This document shows positions 41,001 through 43,189 of a stretch of 64,000 nucleotides of DNA, in pieces. This DNA is from Bactericera cockerelli. Lineage: Eukaryota > Arthropoda > Insecta > Hemiptera > Triozidae. A program made the position numbers and the translations under genes. Positions within the stretch are counted from its first letter, which is position 1. Every line of letters begins with the position of its first letter. The notes beneath the pieces were generated by a model. It was not told the origin of the DNA, searched no databases, and saw nothing but the letters and a program-made list of their open reading frames with translations. The DNA lies in the NCBI GenBank assembly GCA_024516035.1, contig CM044964.1, positions 16,036,736-16,100,735 on the forward strand. The letters run 5' to 3'.

Positions 41001-43189
41001 TTTAAAAAACATTTCATCTGTACATTTTAAAACATGATTAACATTTATATTTAAAAAAAAGAAAAAAAAATGATAATAGTAAATATTTATACTGTTTTTT
41101 GTATAAACAAATACATTTTTCATGTTTTACCTCTCACTCTCTTCACTCTTTTTCCGCACTCGAATTCCAGACTCGTGGGCGCCTTCCTGACTCTCTCCCC
41201 CGAGCTGTGTCTGGTGTGTGAAGATAACGACGGCGTGGCGGGCTACGCACTGGCGGCGCGGGACGCCAAGACCTTCTACTCCCGCCTGCAGCTGGCCTAT
41301 CTGCCGGAGATGTGCGACAAGTACCCGTCCAGTAGTGACTCAGCCGCCGCCAAGAGTCAGCAGGGCATCGTGTCCGAGATGATATCCTGGTTCCACGAGT
41401 TTAAAGGTGAGTTTTGTTTACTATTTATCTTTTTTGGTTGTTGTTTTGTTATTCTATTTCTATTGTTGCTGACTACTAGTCAGCAACAAATGGTTGAGTG
41501 GAAGAGCTCAAGCAATTTCAGAATCCTGCCATTAAAGCCTAAAAAAAAAATATCCTCTTCGCGCCCAATGTCCCTCGTAAGAGGACATTTCTTTTATAGT
41601 CCTAAGTGCCCAAGCTATAAATTTATACTACCAAGTAGCATAAAATGTTTGTCCTCGGGCGAGGCCACCGGTCACTTGGTACTACAAAACAAAAATCGGT
41701 GTTGGGCCCGAAGAGGTTATATTGTTATGTTTTATGTTCAATATGCCAAACCATAATTTTATTAAAAATAAATACAATTACTTATTACTACTACTATTTA
41801 TCTGTCTTGTCGGGGGACGTTAAACAGATACAGTTGAAAGCGACTTTAAAACGACAAATAGTCAGGGAGCTTTCAATTTTGATGTTGTCTGCTTGAGTGC
41901 TTGAGGAGCGACTGGCTATTTTATAATGTATCTATTCAATTTACTTATCTATTCTATGCGGAACTAAAAAAGTGCCTGAAATATAAAGATCTACAAAATC
42001 TTTATGATTTCATTCCCTTCGCCGTTGAAACCTTTGGCTCTTTTGGGCCAAGTGCTTTGGAAATGTTTATCTGCATATCAAAAACCTTGGTCCTTGAGAC
42101 GAAGGCCAGACGCGCCTGGGAATATTTCAGGCAACGGCTTAGTTTCGCTGTTCAGAGAGGTAATATTGCCTCAGTGCTAAACACACTGCCTCGGGAAGAT
42201 GTCTTTGGAGAAGTGTTTTATATATTGTGAAAATATAACTATTGATATAAGTATAAAAATTTACTTATCTATGTACCTATTTCATTGACTTATGTATGTA
42301 TCTATTTCATTTACTTATCTATGTATCTATTTCATTTACTTATTTATGTATCTATTTCATTTACTTATCTATGTATCTATTTCATTTACTTATCTATGTA
42401 TTTACTCTCAGGAGATCAAGTGCCGTCTAGCATGGAGGAGCAACACCCCAGTGTGATGATCATGAGTATACTGCCTCGGGTCACTGACCTCTCCATTGCA
42501 AAGCGGCTTGTTACCTGTCTCCTGGCTGCTCTGAGGTCTAACGGTGAGAAAATGTGTAGCTTATTTAACTCTCAAATCAGTGGTAAGGTACTCCCTTGCC
42601 GGGGTTCGAATCCTAAGAAGGGGTTCGAATCCTAAACTAGAAGAAGGAAAAGGAAAAATAAAGGAGGAAATGTTGTGAGCATCATGGACGCAATCCTTGA
42701 TGGCGTACGAATTGAAGAGATATTTTACACTCAATTTTATTTTAAAAACTTTTTTTTATATATATTTTTTTTCATTATTATATTATTTCGCAAACATTTT
42801 TGCCTTTTATTAAAAAAATCAGTTTTTCTCTCCACTCATCTCCTTATTGAGCTTGTCCTTGAAACGCCTTCTTTGGATGTCAAGTCTTCCTAGAATTTTG
42901 ACTTGAAATTTTGATGATTAAAATTTTAAAATTCTAGCAGGACTTCATGCTGCCATACCGGCGCGTGCCTGGCTAGTTTATTTCTTTTTTATATAATTTA
43001 TATAATTATTGTATTCTATTTTATATAATTTCGAACCATTCCCCTCTTCTACCCCCAGGTTCGTTCGGTGTGTATGTGGCTGTGCAGCAGAAGGACGTCA
43101 ATCTGATTGAGTTCTACAGGAAGCTGGGATTCCGGGAACAAAGTCGGAGCCTCAACAAGGAGACCCTGTATTTGGGGCGAATATTTTGA
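1226..43189 (+). CDS. OGA: O-GlcNAcase (protein O-GlcNAc hydrolase), 18 coding exons
   Basis: Removes O-linked N-acetylglucosamine from serine/threonine of nuclear and cytosolic proteins. Coding exons: 1226-1310, 16042-16093, 19437-19603, 21033-21199, 22210-22372, 23471-23611, 23736-23868, 24395-24527, 25555-25729, 26717-26970, 27969-28060, 29943-30046, 30971-31105, 32318-32537, 37342-37538, 41171-41406, 42412-42543, 43059-43189. All introns are GT-AG and every junction keeps phase. Exons 1-8 encode the GH84 catalytic domain ([14 protein letters not shown]; catalytic pair in LLFDDIE at about residues 136-137; [12 protein letters not shown]). Exons 9-10 encode a low-complexity linker, 11-14 the stalk ([20 protein letters not shown]), and 15-18 the pseudo-acetyltransferase domain (YTIRPY, GYAL). 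Expected length is about 906 residues, against 916 in human. Four one-base deletions (two in exon 7, one each in 13 and 14) break the literal frame. Intron 1 carries two other genes. Identity is secure; exon ends are inferred. Confidence 0.95.
1346..1377. repeat. Perfect 13-bp inverted repeat
   Basis: Arms GACTGTCCTGTTC (1346-1358) and its complement (1365-1377) with a 6-base loop, just inside OGA intron 1, 36 bases after the donor. Confidence 0.8.
1425..1559 (+). mobile_element. MITE, full copy 1
   Basis: A 135-bp element with terminal inverted repeats TAAGGGCGGAATTAATAGAC and its complement. The interior includes CAGTACGCAATCCGTGACTT. A second complete copy lies at 44510-44643 and a 5'-truncated one directly follows. 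A TA flank on both sides could be a TA target duplication. No coding capacity. Confidence 0.75.
1560..1647 (+). mobile_element. MITE, 5'-truncated tandem copy
   Basis: Repeats the last 88 or so bases of the preceding element, beginning GTGTCGATTTTCCCTAT and ending at the same terminal repeat. Head-to-tail arrangement suggests unequal exchange or slippage. Confidence 0.7.
1751..1942 (+). mobile_element. SINE family A copy
   Basis: tRNA-derived head (TGTCCCAACAGCTCAGTTGT, box-B-like GGTTCTAGGTTTGATAC) followed by the family body with GATATGTCCTGGATTTACTG and a tail GTGATATTATTA. Diverged copy. Confidence 0.7.
1943..2905. other. OGA intron 1, proximal part, nothing recognised
   Basis: AT-rich with several poly-A runs. 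I see no gene. The end of this stretch (about 2870-2915) is pyrimidine-rich and forms a plausible 3' splice site before the MIF4G gene. Confidence 0.4.
2870..2915 (+). promoter_or_regulatory. Candidate 3' splice site before MIF4G gene
   Basis: Pyrimidine-rich tract, possible branch point TTGAC, and acceptor GTGTTTAG ending at 2915, followed by GGTCC and then ATG at 2921. If OGA exon 1 (ending on one base) joined here, the reading frame would run GG|G-Ser-Met into the MIF4G ORF without a stop. It could instead serve an untranslated leader exon I cannot see. Confidence 0.5.
2921..5980 (+). CDS. Triple MIF4G-domain protein, eIF4G-like, single exon
   Basis: A 1019-residue protein. I chose the ATG at 2921 (TCCATGG); there is no ATG upstream in frame before it. 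A basic, low-complexity N-terminus (about 1-110) precedes three repeats at about 115-381, 417-640 and 712-1019. Each opens with a PWK/PWR motif followed by a helix of the LLNKL type, and closes with a LLQD/MLLD helix and a WIP/WLP-like motif. In repeat 3, [29 protein letters not shown] and [14 protein letters not shown] match the eIF4G MIF4G domain closely; repeats 1 and 2 are more diverged. MIF4G domains bind eIF4A and RNA; here the function is inferred only. No MA3, W2 or PABP/eIF4E motif is seen, and UPF2, also triple-MIF4G, looks less similar. It has no introns and lies in OGA intron 1. Could be an expressed retrogene. Confidence 0.85.
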   Translation: MENPVNPALFSPNKGTNTIKVDASTIPSSLHLFDNIKQHGIRNNNTDETQASNCVQVLKESRKLEKTNNKIEPHKEKQNNGSKKINNEGKPKVKMMERKNKHKKNLVPVDLPNTCANPWKCKKLRTDIIEENIIKSECTFSQVLFLLNKLNNENFYPITKQFFRLDINDSNVDRIIQILFKKASAESIYVEEYADVILQIHEMVNVKNIMCNIESNVFVNKPDLKSTINLSINKGIEKTLEYVTDNLIPKLKGAEITDTKRGYRDKLLNCLIFITALFKRGLIETKRVLDMSFYFLKEENSELILQSLAVFLIKNGEKIESTVNSVSKLQLNWNQLVELIEKAISINSFLCKKTLFLLQDFIKLKCNKWIPLVIRNPEKQFSSAEMVKREKKRFQHIKDNDISLYYAKELQFMNVAQKPWKRGCFNCKEWLQEPGVLHKVQMILNVINGSNFEKCVSKFMQPRTFKSGTIDACVDIVLNQFIQDTKYNRIYIRLLKSCIKKDKKSKRKTSEVDSLDFVKLLVEKIVQMVVSNHTENQKLTNICCVISELFNSNVMDSGIFFDLLSTLVCQEEKQKLIYLAKILFLCQKNIEYYGNKNGKHKVQWEKILEKIDSICRLNRDKISNYTLFMLSSVSKFRPIKWTNKNKESSSSSLATKSNLNITHSNISENHPRQTLRKEKEEKTTEKHAHEEETLETREQFFVKDILKDLDMVDNPWRRGEFKRDLTPSERTIMNAKTLLNKLTEKNFKSIVEQFTKLNFTAETVESILNVLFVKAVLETKFTELHAKFIKSVADLMGARNEQNTDDADFVFDLKTLILEMCVMEIDSINDDCSLITDEIYHLKLSSHDETENSNQDSDGRICKPIKTRMKNLRKPRKFLTEHYRELLKKKITVGTCHFLGELFNVDVVDIQFILTTLLCDLLPYETEESIECAIKLISVAGKKLERSLTRAADENYLAGWNLVLENIASKAAQENRERWSNRLYFMLLDLIDLRERDWLPRIIILPTRQFRAPKKARGF
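6076..6081 (+). terminator. Polyadenylation signal of MIF4G gene
   Basis: AATAAA 96 bases after the stop codon at 5980, with no competing signal between. Confidence 0.5.
6672..6780 (+). repeat. 47-bp tandem repeat in the GC-rich subterminal block
   Basis: Units begin at about 6672, 6719 and 6766 with GGGGACYGTCTC, containing GAGCCTTCTCGGAACC. They belong to the left subterminal region of the candidate transposon. Confidence 0.75.
6978..7035 (+). repeat. Fragment of dispersed repeat G
   Basis: Contains AGATTGCCATAGGCAATAAC and CCCCGCCCTTTAGTTAGGAC, the same sequence tandemly repeated at 37571-37976 and found reversed at about 56237 and 59632. Confidence 0.6.
8030..8730 (-). repeat. Cluster of SINE family H fragments
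   Basis: Three or four partial copies sharing ACCCACATTAACCTCACC-like and CAGCCTGAGTAGGGC-like sequence at about 8095-8230, 8505-8600 and 8640-8715. They match in reverse the body of the SINE at 62939-63250. They lie inside the 3.6-kb candidate transposon. Confidence 0.5.
9826..10060. repeat. GC-rich subterminal block, right end
   Basis: Contains several CTCGGAGA/TCTCCGAG and TTCCGAG motifs related to those at 6470-6785, in reverse orientation, ending at the right terminal repeat. Confidence 0.55.
10573..10700 (-). mobile_element. SINE family H fragment
   Basis: Contains GGTTTTACCCTCCATTTGC and CCCAGTCTTAGTAGGGCCGG, reverse of the family H body. It lies between the candidate transposon and DNAJC2. 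Confidence 0.5.
10860..11101 (+). promoter_or_regulatory. Probable 5' region of DNAJC2
   Basis: Contains CCGCCATGTTG, reminiscent of the YY1-type element at many housekeeping promoters, and a possible short intron with donor GTAAGT at 11025 and acceptor TTTAG ending at 11080. Speculative; the transcription start is not visible. Confidence 0.3.
11102..12888 (+). CDS. DNAJC2: DnaJ homolog subfamily C member 2 (Zuotin/MPP11/ZRF1), intronless
   Basis: Ribosome-associated J-domain co-chaperone that stimulates Hsp70 on nascent chains and, in animals, also acts on chromatin. The J domain is at about residues 62-136 with HPD at 93-95 (LKHHPDKRK). A charged helical segment (about 250-335, alternating K/E/A) follows, then SANT 1 at about 430-475 ([19 protein letters not shown]) and SANT 2 at about 530-585 ([35 protein letters not shown]). 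One base is missing at about 12630-12636 in an AAAGAAAGAAAAG run, which would truncate the literal frame at 12715. The frame beyond carries the whole second SANT domain to TAA at 12886-12888. With that base the length is 595 residues, near the 621 of human. The lack of any intron inside the coding region is unusual for this gene in vertebrates. Sits in OGA intron 1, same strand. Confidence 0.93.
12889..14545 (+). other. Probable DNAJC2 3' UTR
   Basis: AT-rich, no ORF and no recognised repeat. It ends at an AATAAA at 14536-14541 followed by a T-rich stretch. Extent is inferred; earlier AATAAA-like signals exist near 13508. Confidence 0.4.
14536..14541 (+). terminator. Candidate polyadenylation signal for DNAJC2
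   Basis: AATAAA followed within 10-20 bases by TTGTTG and a T-rich tract. Confidence 0.4.
14799..14995 (+). mobile_element. SINE family D copy
   Basis: tRNA-like head TAGTCACCGTGGCCGAGTGG and GGTTCGATCCCC, then CTGGGGTCCACTCATCCTCG and a tail with TTCTGCACTACGCACTGAA. Related copies at 16531 and 36450. Confidence 0.7.
15320..15400 (-). mobile_element. Diverged SINE head (family C-like)
   Basis: Reverse tRNA-like sequence with GGAATTTGAACCAACGC, similar to family C heads at 17010-17089. Confidence 0.4.
15401..16041. other. Distal OGA intron 1, no gene seen
   Basis: Moderately AT-rich; ORFs of up to 86 codons overlap one another in different frames and show no recognisable domain. A pyrimidine-rich tract leads to the exon 2 acceptor. 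Confidence 0.4.
16042..16093 (+). CDS. OGA: OGA coding exon 2
   Basis: A 52-bp exon between a pyrimidine-rich acceptor (TTTTAG) and donor GTAAGT. It completes the glycine and encodes [16 protein letters not shown], the GH84 signature around the sugar-binding site. It lies 14.7 kb from exon 1. Confidence 0.93.
16304..16520 (+). mobile_element. SINE family H head and diverged body
   Basis: Starts GCCTCCGTGGTGTAACTGTT with a box-B-like GAGATCGATCC, matching the head at 62398. The remainder is only loosely like the body of other copies. Confidence 0.5.
16531..16770 (+). mobile_element. SINE family D copy
   Basis: Head TAGTCACCGTGGCGAGTGG, GCACGCACGGTGACCAGGG, body with GGGTCCACTCATACCTC, CAGTGGTGGCATTATAAGC and end TTCTGCGCTACCGACTAA. 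Confidence 0.75.
16875..17089 (-). mobile_element. SINE family C copy, abutting an RTE-like LINE
   Basis: Reverse-oriented: tail TAATAACACTCTTTAGTGG, body, and tRNA-like head GTGGGATTCGAACCAACGG through ACTACCAGTGCA. The next base begins LINE coding sequence, so one inserted beside or into the other. Confidence 0.75.
17085..19125 (+). pseudogene. RTE-like reverse transcriptase, one frameshift and one stop
   Basis: Three successive ORF pieces (17085-17750, 17722-18135, 18190-19125) form one reverse transcriptase. Motifs in order: [64 protein letters not shown] and the catalytic FADDIAL. One extra base in a TTTT run near 17745 shifts the frame, and a TAG at 18133 replaces a codon that is tryptophan in relatives. 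The last part includes a zinc-knuckle-free tail with GHLIRHN. Two lesions only, so this is a fairly recent insertion or partly affected by sequence error. The first few codons come from flanking sequence. Confidence 0.8.
17090..19160 (+). mobile_element. RTE-like non-LTR retrotransposon, 5'-truncated
   Basis: Carries an uninterrupted series of reverse transcriptase motifs, a C-terminal segment [13 protein letters not shown] typical of RTE-type ORFs, and ends in a short ATA/AAT repeat (about 19143-19157). Simple-repeat 3' ends are characteristic of RTE elements. The endonuclease half is missing. Confidence 0.75.
19437..19603 (+). CDS. OGA: OGA coding exon 3
   Basis: Encodes [20 protein letters not shown] through ALSPG. 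The acceptor is CTGACAG at 19431-19436; the donor CAG|GTGAGACT is the founder of a tandem array in the following intron. Confidence 0.95.
19604..20460 (+). repeat. Tandem array of about 180-bp units starting at the exon 3 donor
   Basis: The sequence CAGGTGAGACTCAGT at the exon 3 donor recurs at 19935 and 20118, and a changed form at about 20281. Each is followed by CCGTAGCTCA, ACTGTCCACTGACAG, GGTGAAAAAGGTCGTGTCG and TAAAATATCTAGAAA. The first unit is interrupted by a family H SINE body. Confidence 0.8.
19672..19812 (+). mobile_element. SINE family H body, inserted in first array unit
   Basis: Contains AAGTCAGGACGTTAAAACC, GGACATGAAAGGAGCCTAG and TATCAATACCTATCTCAC, nearly identical to 63117-63250. 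The head is missing. Confidence 0.75.
20462..20477 (+). repeat. Poly-T run
   Basis: Sixteen or so consecutive T at the end of the tandem array in intron 3; may mark a reverse-oriented retroposon tail. Confidence 0.6.
20708..20733 (+). repeat. Poly-A run in intron 3
   Basis: About 25 consecutive A. No clear retroposon body precedes it. Confidence 0.7.
21033..21199 (+). CDS. OGA: OGA coding exon 4 (catalytic aspartates)
   Basis: Encodes [17 protein letters not shown] through SFAHAQ. It contains LLFDDIE, the adjacent aspartates that carry out substrate-assisted hydrolysis in GH84 enzymes. The donor region is tandemly repeated just downstream. Confidence 0.95.
21185..21385 (+). repeat. Imperfect tandem repeat of the exon 4 donor region
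   Basis: CTTTGCACATGCACAG|GTGAG at the exon 4 end recurs at about 21215-21235. Weaker forms at 21286-21300, 21315-21330 and 21349-21365 are separated by GAGAGAGA stretches. Confidence 0.75.
21748..21957 (+). mobile_element. SINE family C copy
   Basis: Head TGCACTGGTAGTCAAGTGG with GGTTCGAATCCCACC, body, and tail CTAAAGAGTGTTATTATT. It runs straight into a family A SINE. Confidence 0.8.
21958..22155 (+). mobile_element. SINE family A copy, joined to family C
   Basis: Starts inside its head at TAGCTCAGTGGTAAAGGCGG, lacking the first seven or so bases of the full head, with GGGTTCGAAACCCAGCC and the usual body and GATATTATTATT tail. Confidence 0.8.
22210..22372 (+). CDS. OGA: OGA coding exon 5
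   Basis: Encodes [15 protein letters not shown] through [11 protein letters not shown], with the CPTQYC motif of the GH84 core. Acceptor CATTTCCAG, donor CAG|GTGAGC. Confidence 0.95.
22404..22575 (-). mobile_element. SINE family E copy
   Basis: Reverse-oriented: body with GGAACCGCTTTCGCATTAC and a tRNA-like head ending AACCACTGAGCCACGGAGG. Confidence 0.75.
22591..22716 (+). repeat. 21-bp tandem repeat derived from exon 5 donor region
   Basis: Six copies of AGCTCAATGTAACATTACTCT. The same sequence, GAGCTCAATGTAACATT, directly follows the exon 5 donor GT at 22373; a family E SINE separates it from the array. Confidence 0.8.
22726..22925 (-). mobile_element. SINE family H copy
   Basis: Reverse-oriented full-length copy: body with CCTCACCCAGCCTGGGTAGG, box-B-like GGGGTCGAACTCGAGAT, and head end CACGCTTCGGAGGC. 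Confidence 0.65.
23038..23234 (+). mobile_element. SINE family A copy
   Basis: Head CCGGTAGCTCAATAGTCAAGG and GTGGGTTCAAAACCCAGCC, body with CTTGAGATTACTGCTGG, T-rich tail. Confidence 0.75.
23471..23611 (+). CDS. OGA: OGA coding exon 6
   Basis: Encodes [15 protein letters not shown] through [19 protein letters not shown]. The asparagine/aspartate-rich DNIHANDYD segment lines the active site in the family. Confidence 0.95.
23736..23868 (+). CDS. OGA: OGA coding exon 7, with two one-base deletions
   Basis: Begins [19 protein letters not shown]. The frame then slips by one base near 23803 and again near 23830: FVAIHTLA and [12 protein letters not shown], both expected here, lie in two successive other frames. 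Adding one base at each place restores the phase needed by exon 8. Both slips are missing bases, which argues for sequence error, but real loss is possible. Confidence 0.88.
24188..24268 (+). mobile_element. SINE family E body fragment
   Basis: Contains TGAAGTAATGCGAAAGCGG and TTCCGGGGCACAA, the complement of the family E body at 22404 and 24658. Confidence 0.55.
24395..24527 (+). CDS. OGA: OGA coding exon 8
   Basis: Encodes [16 protein letters not shown] through [11 protein letters not shown], the end of the catalytic domain and start of the acidic linker. The last 40 or so bases plus donor are duplicated at about 24548-24600. Confidence 0.92.
24541..24603 (+). repeat. Partial duplicate of the exon 8 end and donor
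   Basis: Repeats ACTATGTACCATCCTAG, then CCTTACGTAACGCTATAGC and TGAGTGGTAAGTA, directly after the true donor at 24528. Five bases are missing from the copy. Confidence 0.8.
24658..24831 (-). mobile_element. SINE family E copy
   Basis: Preceded by a long T run at about 24631-24656 (its reversed A tail). Body GGAACCGCTTTCGCATTTC, head GGGATTCGAGCCCGCAACC to CACTGAGCCACGGAGG. Confidence 0.75.
24866..25080 (+). repeat. 56-57-bp tandem repeat, four copies
   Basis: Unit contains AAATCTAGGAGCCACTTATG and AGGACCAATGAGGTCTAAT; copies begin about 24864, 24920, 24977 and 25033. Confidence 0.8.
25270..25462 (+). repeat. Dispersed repeat with internal 48-bp duplication
   Basis: TGGCTGGGGGACTATAAACA occurs twice, followed by CCAGCATTGGCTTGG and CCTCCACTGTCTGG. 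The complement of this sequence lies at 40570-40706. Confidence 0.65.
25555..25729 (+). CDS. OGA: OGA coding exon 9 (linker)
   Basis: Encodes [18 protein letters not shown] followed by proline- and threonine-rich sequence ending TSTAH. Strongly G+C-rich in third positions, unlike exons 1, 2 and 8. Acceptor is a run of C then CAG; donor GTGAGT. Linker sequence is poorly conserved in the family, so the call rests on phase and position. Confidence 0.85.
25898..26046 (+). mobile_element. SINE family B copy
   Basis: Head CCGACTTCAGTAGCTTGATC and GGTCGGTGGTTCAAG, body GTTTGAGTAGTTGTGATATC. Confidence 0.7.
26105..26388 (-). mobile_element. SINE family F copy
   Basis: Reverse-oriented: body with GACGCTTGTGGTCTGTGTTG and TCTGATGGGCGAGAAGTGAC, head CGGATCGAACCCGGGACC through AACCACTGAGCTAATCG. 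The complementary copy is at 54661-54990. Confidence 0.8.
26717..26970 (+). CDS. OGA: OGA coding exon 10 (linker)
   Basis: Encodes a serine/glycine/proline-rich, acidic linker including EPMDCNN and [10 protein letters not shown], similar in character to the acidic linker of vertebrate OGA. It enters in phase 0 and leaves with two bases, matching exon 11. Confidence 0.85.
27969..28060 (+). CDS. OGA: OGA coding exon 11 (stalk start)
   Basis: Encodes [18 protein letters not shown] then [12 protein letters not shown], the conserved opening of the stalk domain. Acceptor GATTTCAG, donor GTATGT. Confidence 0.93.
28133..28400 (-). mobile_element. LINE 3' fragment, reverse transcriptase C-terminus
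   Basis: Reading the minus strand gives [18 protein letters not shown], closely like the plus-strand fragment at 30047-30345, followed by its 3' UTR and a poly-A (seen as T run at 28133). Confidence 0.7.
28800..28946 (+). mobile_element. SINE family B copy
   Basis: Head CCGACTTCAGTGGCTTGATC, box-B-like GATTTGAGTCCCAAG, body GTTTGAGTAGTTGTGATATC and AACACAAATATGACAAC. Confidence 0.75.
29400..29870 (+). repeat. Dispersed noncoding repeat
   Basis: Contains TTTCAACAATTTTGAAGAAT, GAGAGTTATCGCGGAACGG and GGTCGCTTCGCTCTCTCAC. The style is that of dispersed elements known from several arthropod genomes, from memory only. No ORF. Confidence 0.35.
29943..30046 (+). CDS. OGA: OGA coding exon 12
   Basis: Encodes [17 protein letters not shown] through SLSDRQPE of the stalk. 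Donor GTAAGC is followed directly by a LINE C-terminal fragment. Confidence 0.93.
30047..30510 (+). mobile_element. LINE 3' fragment, reverse transcriptase C-terminus
   Basis: Starts directly after the exon 12 donor. Encodes [15 protein letters not shown] then [17 protein letters not shown] and stops at 30343, followed by a 3' UTR ending TATGTTCTTAATT and poly-A. This is the typical tail of Jockey/CR1-type reverse transcriptases. Confidence 0.7.
30785..30895 (-). mobile_element. SINE family F body fragment
   Basis: Contains GCTACTGTAGACGCTTGTGG and CCCCTCTGATAGGGTAGTG, matching the body at 26140-26240. Confidence 0.6.
30971..31105 (+). CDS. OGA: OGA coding exon 13, with a one-base deletion
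   Basis: Encodes [16 protein letters not shown], then the frame slips at about 31016-31021 where AGAATTC lacks one A. The continuation [16 protein letters not shown] through YPYVWDMR is in the next frame and matches the stalk. One added base restores phase with exon 14. Confidence 0.9.
32318..32537 (+). CDS. OGA: OGA coding exon 14, with a one-base deletion
   Basis: Begins [18 protein letters not shown], then a serine run and proline/alanine tract; the frame slips between about 32400 and 32437. [15 protein letters not shown] and [17 protein letters not shown] follow in the next frame. The Ser/Pro tract is extra relative to vertebrate OGA, where the stalk loop is short. Confidence 0.9.
32646..32711. 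repeat. Short palindrome, 32-bp arms
   Basis: Arms 32646-32677 and 32680-32711 are complementary with about one mismatch and a 2-base centre; AAATGAGAACAATT opens the left arm. Confidence 0.8.
32861..33400. mobile_element. Foldback element: 245-bp near-perfect inverted repeat
   Basis: Left arm 32861-33105 and right arm 33156-33400 are complementary over their whole length by eye, with a 50-bp spacer. The outer ends are CCCCCCAAAAACACCACTTC and its complement. No ORF. No convincing target duplication. It could be a MITE with long terminal repeats or an inverted duplication made during replication or sequencing. Confidence 0.8.
33968..34170 (+). repeat. Tandem repeat, about 50-bp units
   Basis: Units share AGGGTTAGG, AATACATAGAAGGC and ATGCCTCAGG; four or so imperfect copies. 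Similar single sequence at about 49765-49880. Confidence 0.65.
34690..34760 (-). mobile_element. SINE-like head (unassigned family)
   Basis: GCCAGGATTCGAACCCATAC followed by GGTCGAGCATGCTACC, a reverse tRNA-like B box. Nearby body sequence is not matched elsewhere in the window. Confidence 0.35.
35453..35530 (+). repeat. Dispersed repeat with 18-bp perfect palindrome
   Basis: ACACCTCGGCCGAGGTGT at 35494-35511 within CTCTGCCGGGCTGTCTC ... GGCGTTCTTC context. Imperfect copies at about 29095-29145 and 53598-53670. Confidence 0.65.
35646..35858 (-). mobile_element. SINE family A copy
   Basis: Tail AATAATATCGCCTTATTTA, body CAGCAGTAAGCCCAAGAC, head GGGTTTCGAACCCTCGACT to ACTGAGCTACCGGGACA. Confidence 0.85.
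36255..36347 (-). mobile_element. SINE family B fragment
   Basis: Head in reverse: GGTTACAAGTCCGCCGCC, GGATCAAGCTACTTAAGTCG. Confidence 0.6.
36450..36710 (+). mobile_element. SINE family D copy
   Basis: Head TAGCCACCGTGGCAGAGTG, GTGACCTGGGTTTGATTCCC, body GGGGTCCACTCATACCTCG and end AATGCTGCGCTACCCACAA. Confidence 0.8.
36948..37140 (+). mobile_element. SINE family C copy, head truncated
   Basis: Starts in the head at GTCTGGTAATCCAGGTAGCG with GGTTCGAATCCCACCCAGTG, then the family C body and ATTATTATTATT tail. Confidence 0.75.
37342..37538 (+). CDS. OGA: OGA coding exon 15
   Basis: Encodes [17 protein letters not shown], then [20 protein letters not shown], the start of the acetyltransferase-like domain. 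Very G+C-rich third positions. Donor GATAG|GTAACC. Confidence 0.94.
37571..37976 (+). repeat. 50-bp tandem units of repeat G, interrupted by retroposon-like tail
   Basis: TAGGGTTGGGTGGAAGAG and ATTGCCATAGGCAATAACCC recur at 37571, 37621, 37831, 37881 and 37931. Between the second and third unit lies a tail (37670-37815) ending AATAAAGAGTTTC and AAATAAATAAAT. The last unit continues into the same tail, which is split by a LINE. Confidence 0.85.
38022..40478 (-). mobile_element. Young non-LTR retrotransposon, 5'-truncated
   Basis: Minus-strand LINE whose poly-A appears as the T run at 38022-38048. It is inserted into the tail of repeat G: the interrupted sequence resumes at about 40479 with ATTGTCAATTTTATATTT, exactly as in the uninterrupted copy at 37720. 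The endonuclease half and 5' end are missing; the reverse transcriptase ORF is intact. Confidence 0.85.
38195..38236 (-). repeat. Hairpin in the LINE 3' UTR
   Basis: GGTGAGGTCCAA (38195-38206) pairs with TTGGACCTCACC (38225-38236); an inner TGCAA/TTGCA pair extends the stem. On the minus strand it lies about 230 bases after the ORF stop and 150 bases before the poly-A. Confidence 0.75.
38467..40494 (-). CDS. Non-LTR reverse transcriptase, intact 675-codon ORF
   Basis: Copies the element RNA at a nicked target. Visible motifs in order: [93 protein letters not shown] and the catalytic FADDAAI, then a thumb region with [15 protein letters not shown]. This is a Jockey/CR1-like arrangement; the exact clade is uncertain. 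The ATG used here, at 40494, is in flanking repeat sequence, so the first handful of codons are not part of the element and the ORF is the 3' part of a longer ORF2 with the endonuclease lost. No frameshift or stop over 2 kb indicates recent insertion. Confidence 0.9.
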   Translation of the reverse strand: MTMLIILLLKSIRNRDSLATKCKKYPNNQRLINYYKKVRNILSKAIRTARNLHLKKEIDENKDNKQKIWKILHDFMNKNKKINEIKKIKYNNITYNCETDNLISSNIINQYFNDIGKNLSEKIESNTDLTLNTINTSVINNTNNQTSNTQNNLHNKFGTFSRTTEKETYKHIMNLKNKCSSGHDEIQSSILKHISPYIIKPLTHIINLSLTTGLIPANYKESIVVPIHKRGKKDDITNYRPISLQTNFSKILEKTVKERLDHYLTKTDKITNRQYGFRKKLGTEDALLDLTTYLYTNIDQNKKIIAIFLDISKAYDSIKHKILLTQLEHLGLEDIVLKWFNSYLTDRKQRLRLNSQLSDVINCHSFSIPQGTILGPCLFNCYINSLPNISKGQVYCFADDAAICYSTDSWEETHRLATEDLTNIQNWYTSMSLQLNFNKTTYMTFSIDNRGQPPNSTIQVTTIDKETITLQRQTNVRYLGIILDNHLKWTGHVNLLKTKLRHLMYIFNNLKEACNKAILREVYFSMAQSLLQYCITSWGGAYKNVLTKLMTTQNMLLRTIMNKDRLFHTHELYRLFEVPTLNDLYIYKTATYSIKYKHYWTINNNTYNTRQTGQLLLPTVHKSLTKRHFSYIAPKIYNAIPDNIKEERELLVIRHELRKWLDKKQNREKLIKIIN
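40570..40706 (-). repeat. Dispersed repeat, reverse copy of 25300-25462
   Basis: GTGTCATCGTGAACGATGG, GGAGGAATGACTCAGCACTG, CCCCCAGAACCAAGCCAATG match the complement of the copy in intron 8. Confidence 0.7.
40895..41000 (+). mobile_element. LINE C-terminal fragment
   Basis: Encodes [17 protein letters not shown], like [18 protein letters not shown] at about 42140-42195. This is a common ending of reverse transcriptase ORFs. Confidence 0.5.
41171..41406 (+). CDS. OGA: OGA coding exon 16
   Basis: Encodes [18 protein letters not shown] then [15 protein letters not shown] through SWFHEFK, the core of the pseudo-HAT domain. Acceptor AATTCCAG, donor AAAG|GTGAGT. Confidence 0.94.
41930..42231 (+). 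mobile_element. LINE C-terminal fragment
   Basis: Encodes [20 protein letters not shown], then [18 protein letters not shown], a reverse transcriptase ORF tail. It lies in intron 16 of OGA. No catalytic motif is present. Confidence 0.65.
42255..42405 (+). repeat. 20-bp tandem repeat before exon 17
   Basis: About seven copies of a unit like TTCATTTACTTATCTATGTA, ending at the exon 17 acceptor tract. Confidence 0.8.
42412..42543 (+). CDS. OGA: OGA coding exon 17
   Basis: Encodes a short acidic start, then [18 protein letters not shown] and [12 protein letters not shown]. The acceptor CTCTCAG directly follows a tandem repeat of a 20-bp unit. Confidence 0.94.
43059..43189 (+). CDS. OGA: OGA coding exon 18 (terminal)
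   Basis: Encodes [18 protein letters not shown] then FYRKLGF and ends ETLYLGRIF before TGA at 43187-43189, matching the family C-terminus. Likely polyadenylation signals follow at 43405 and 44118. Confidence 0.95.
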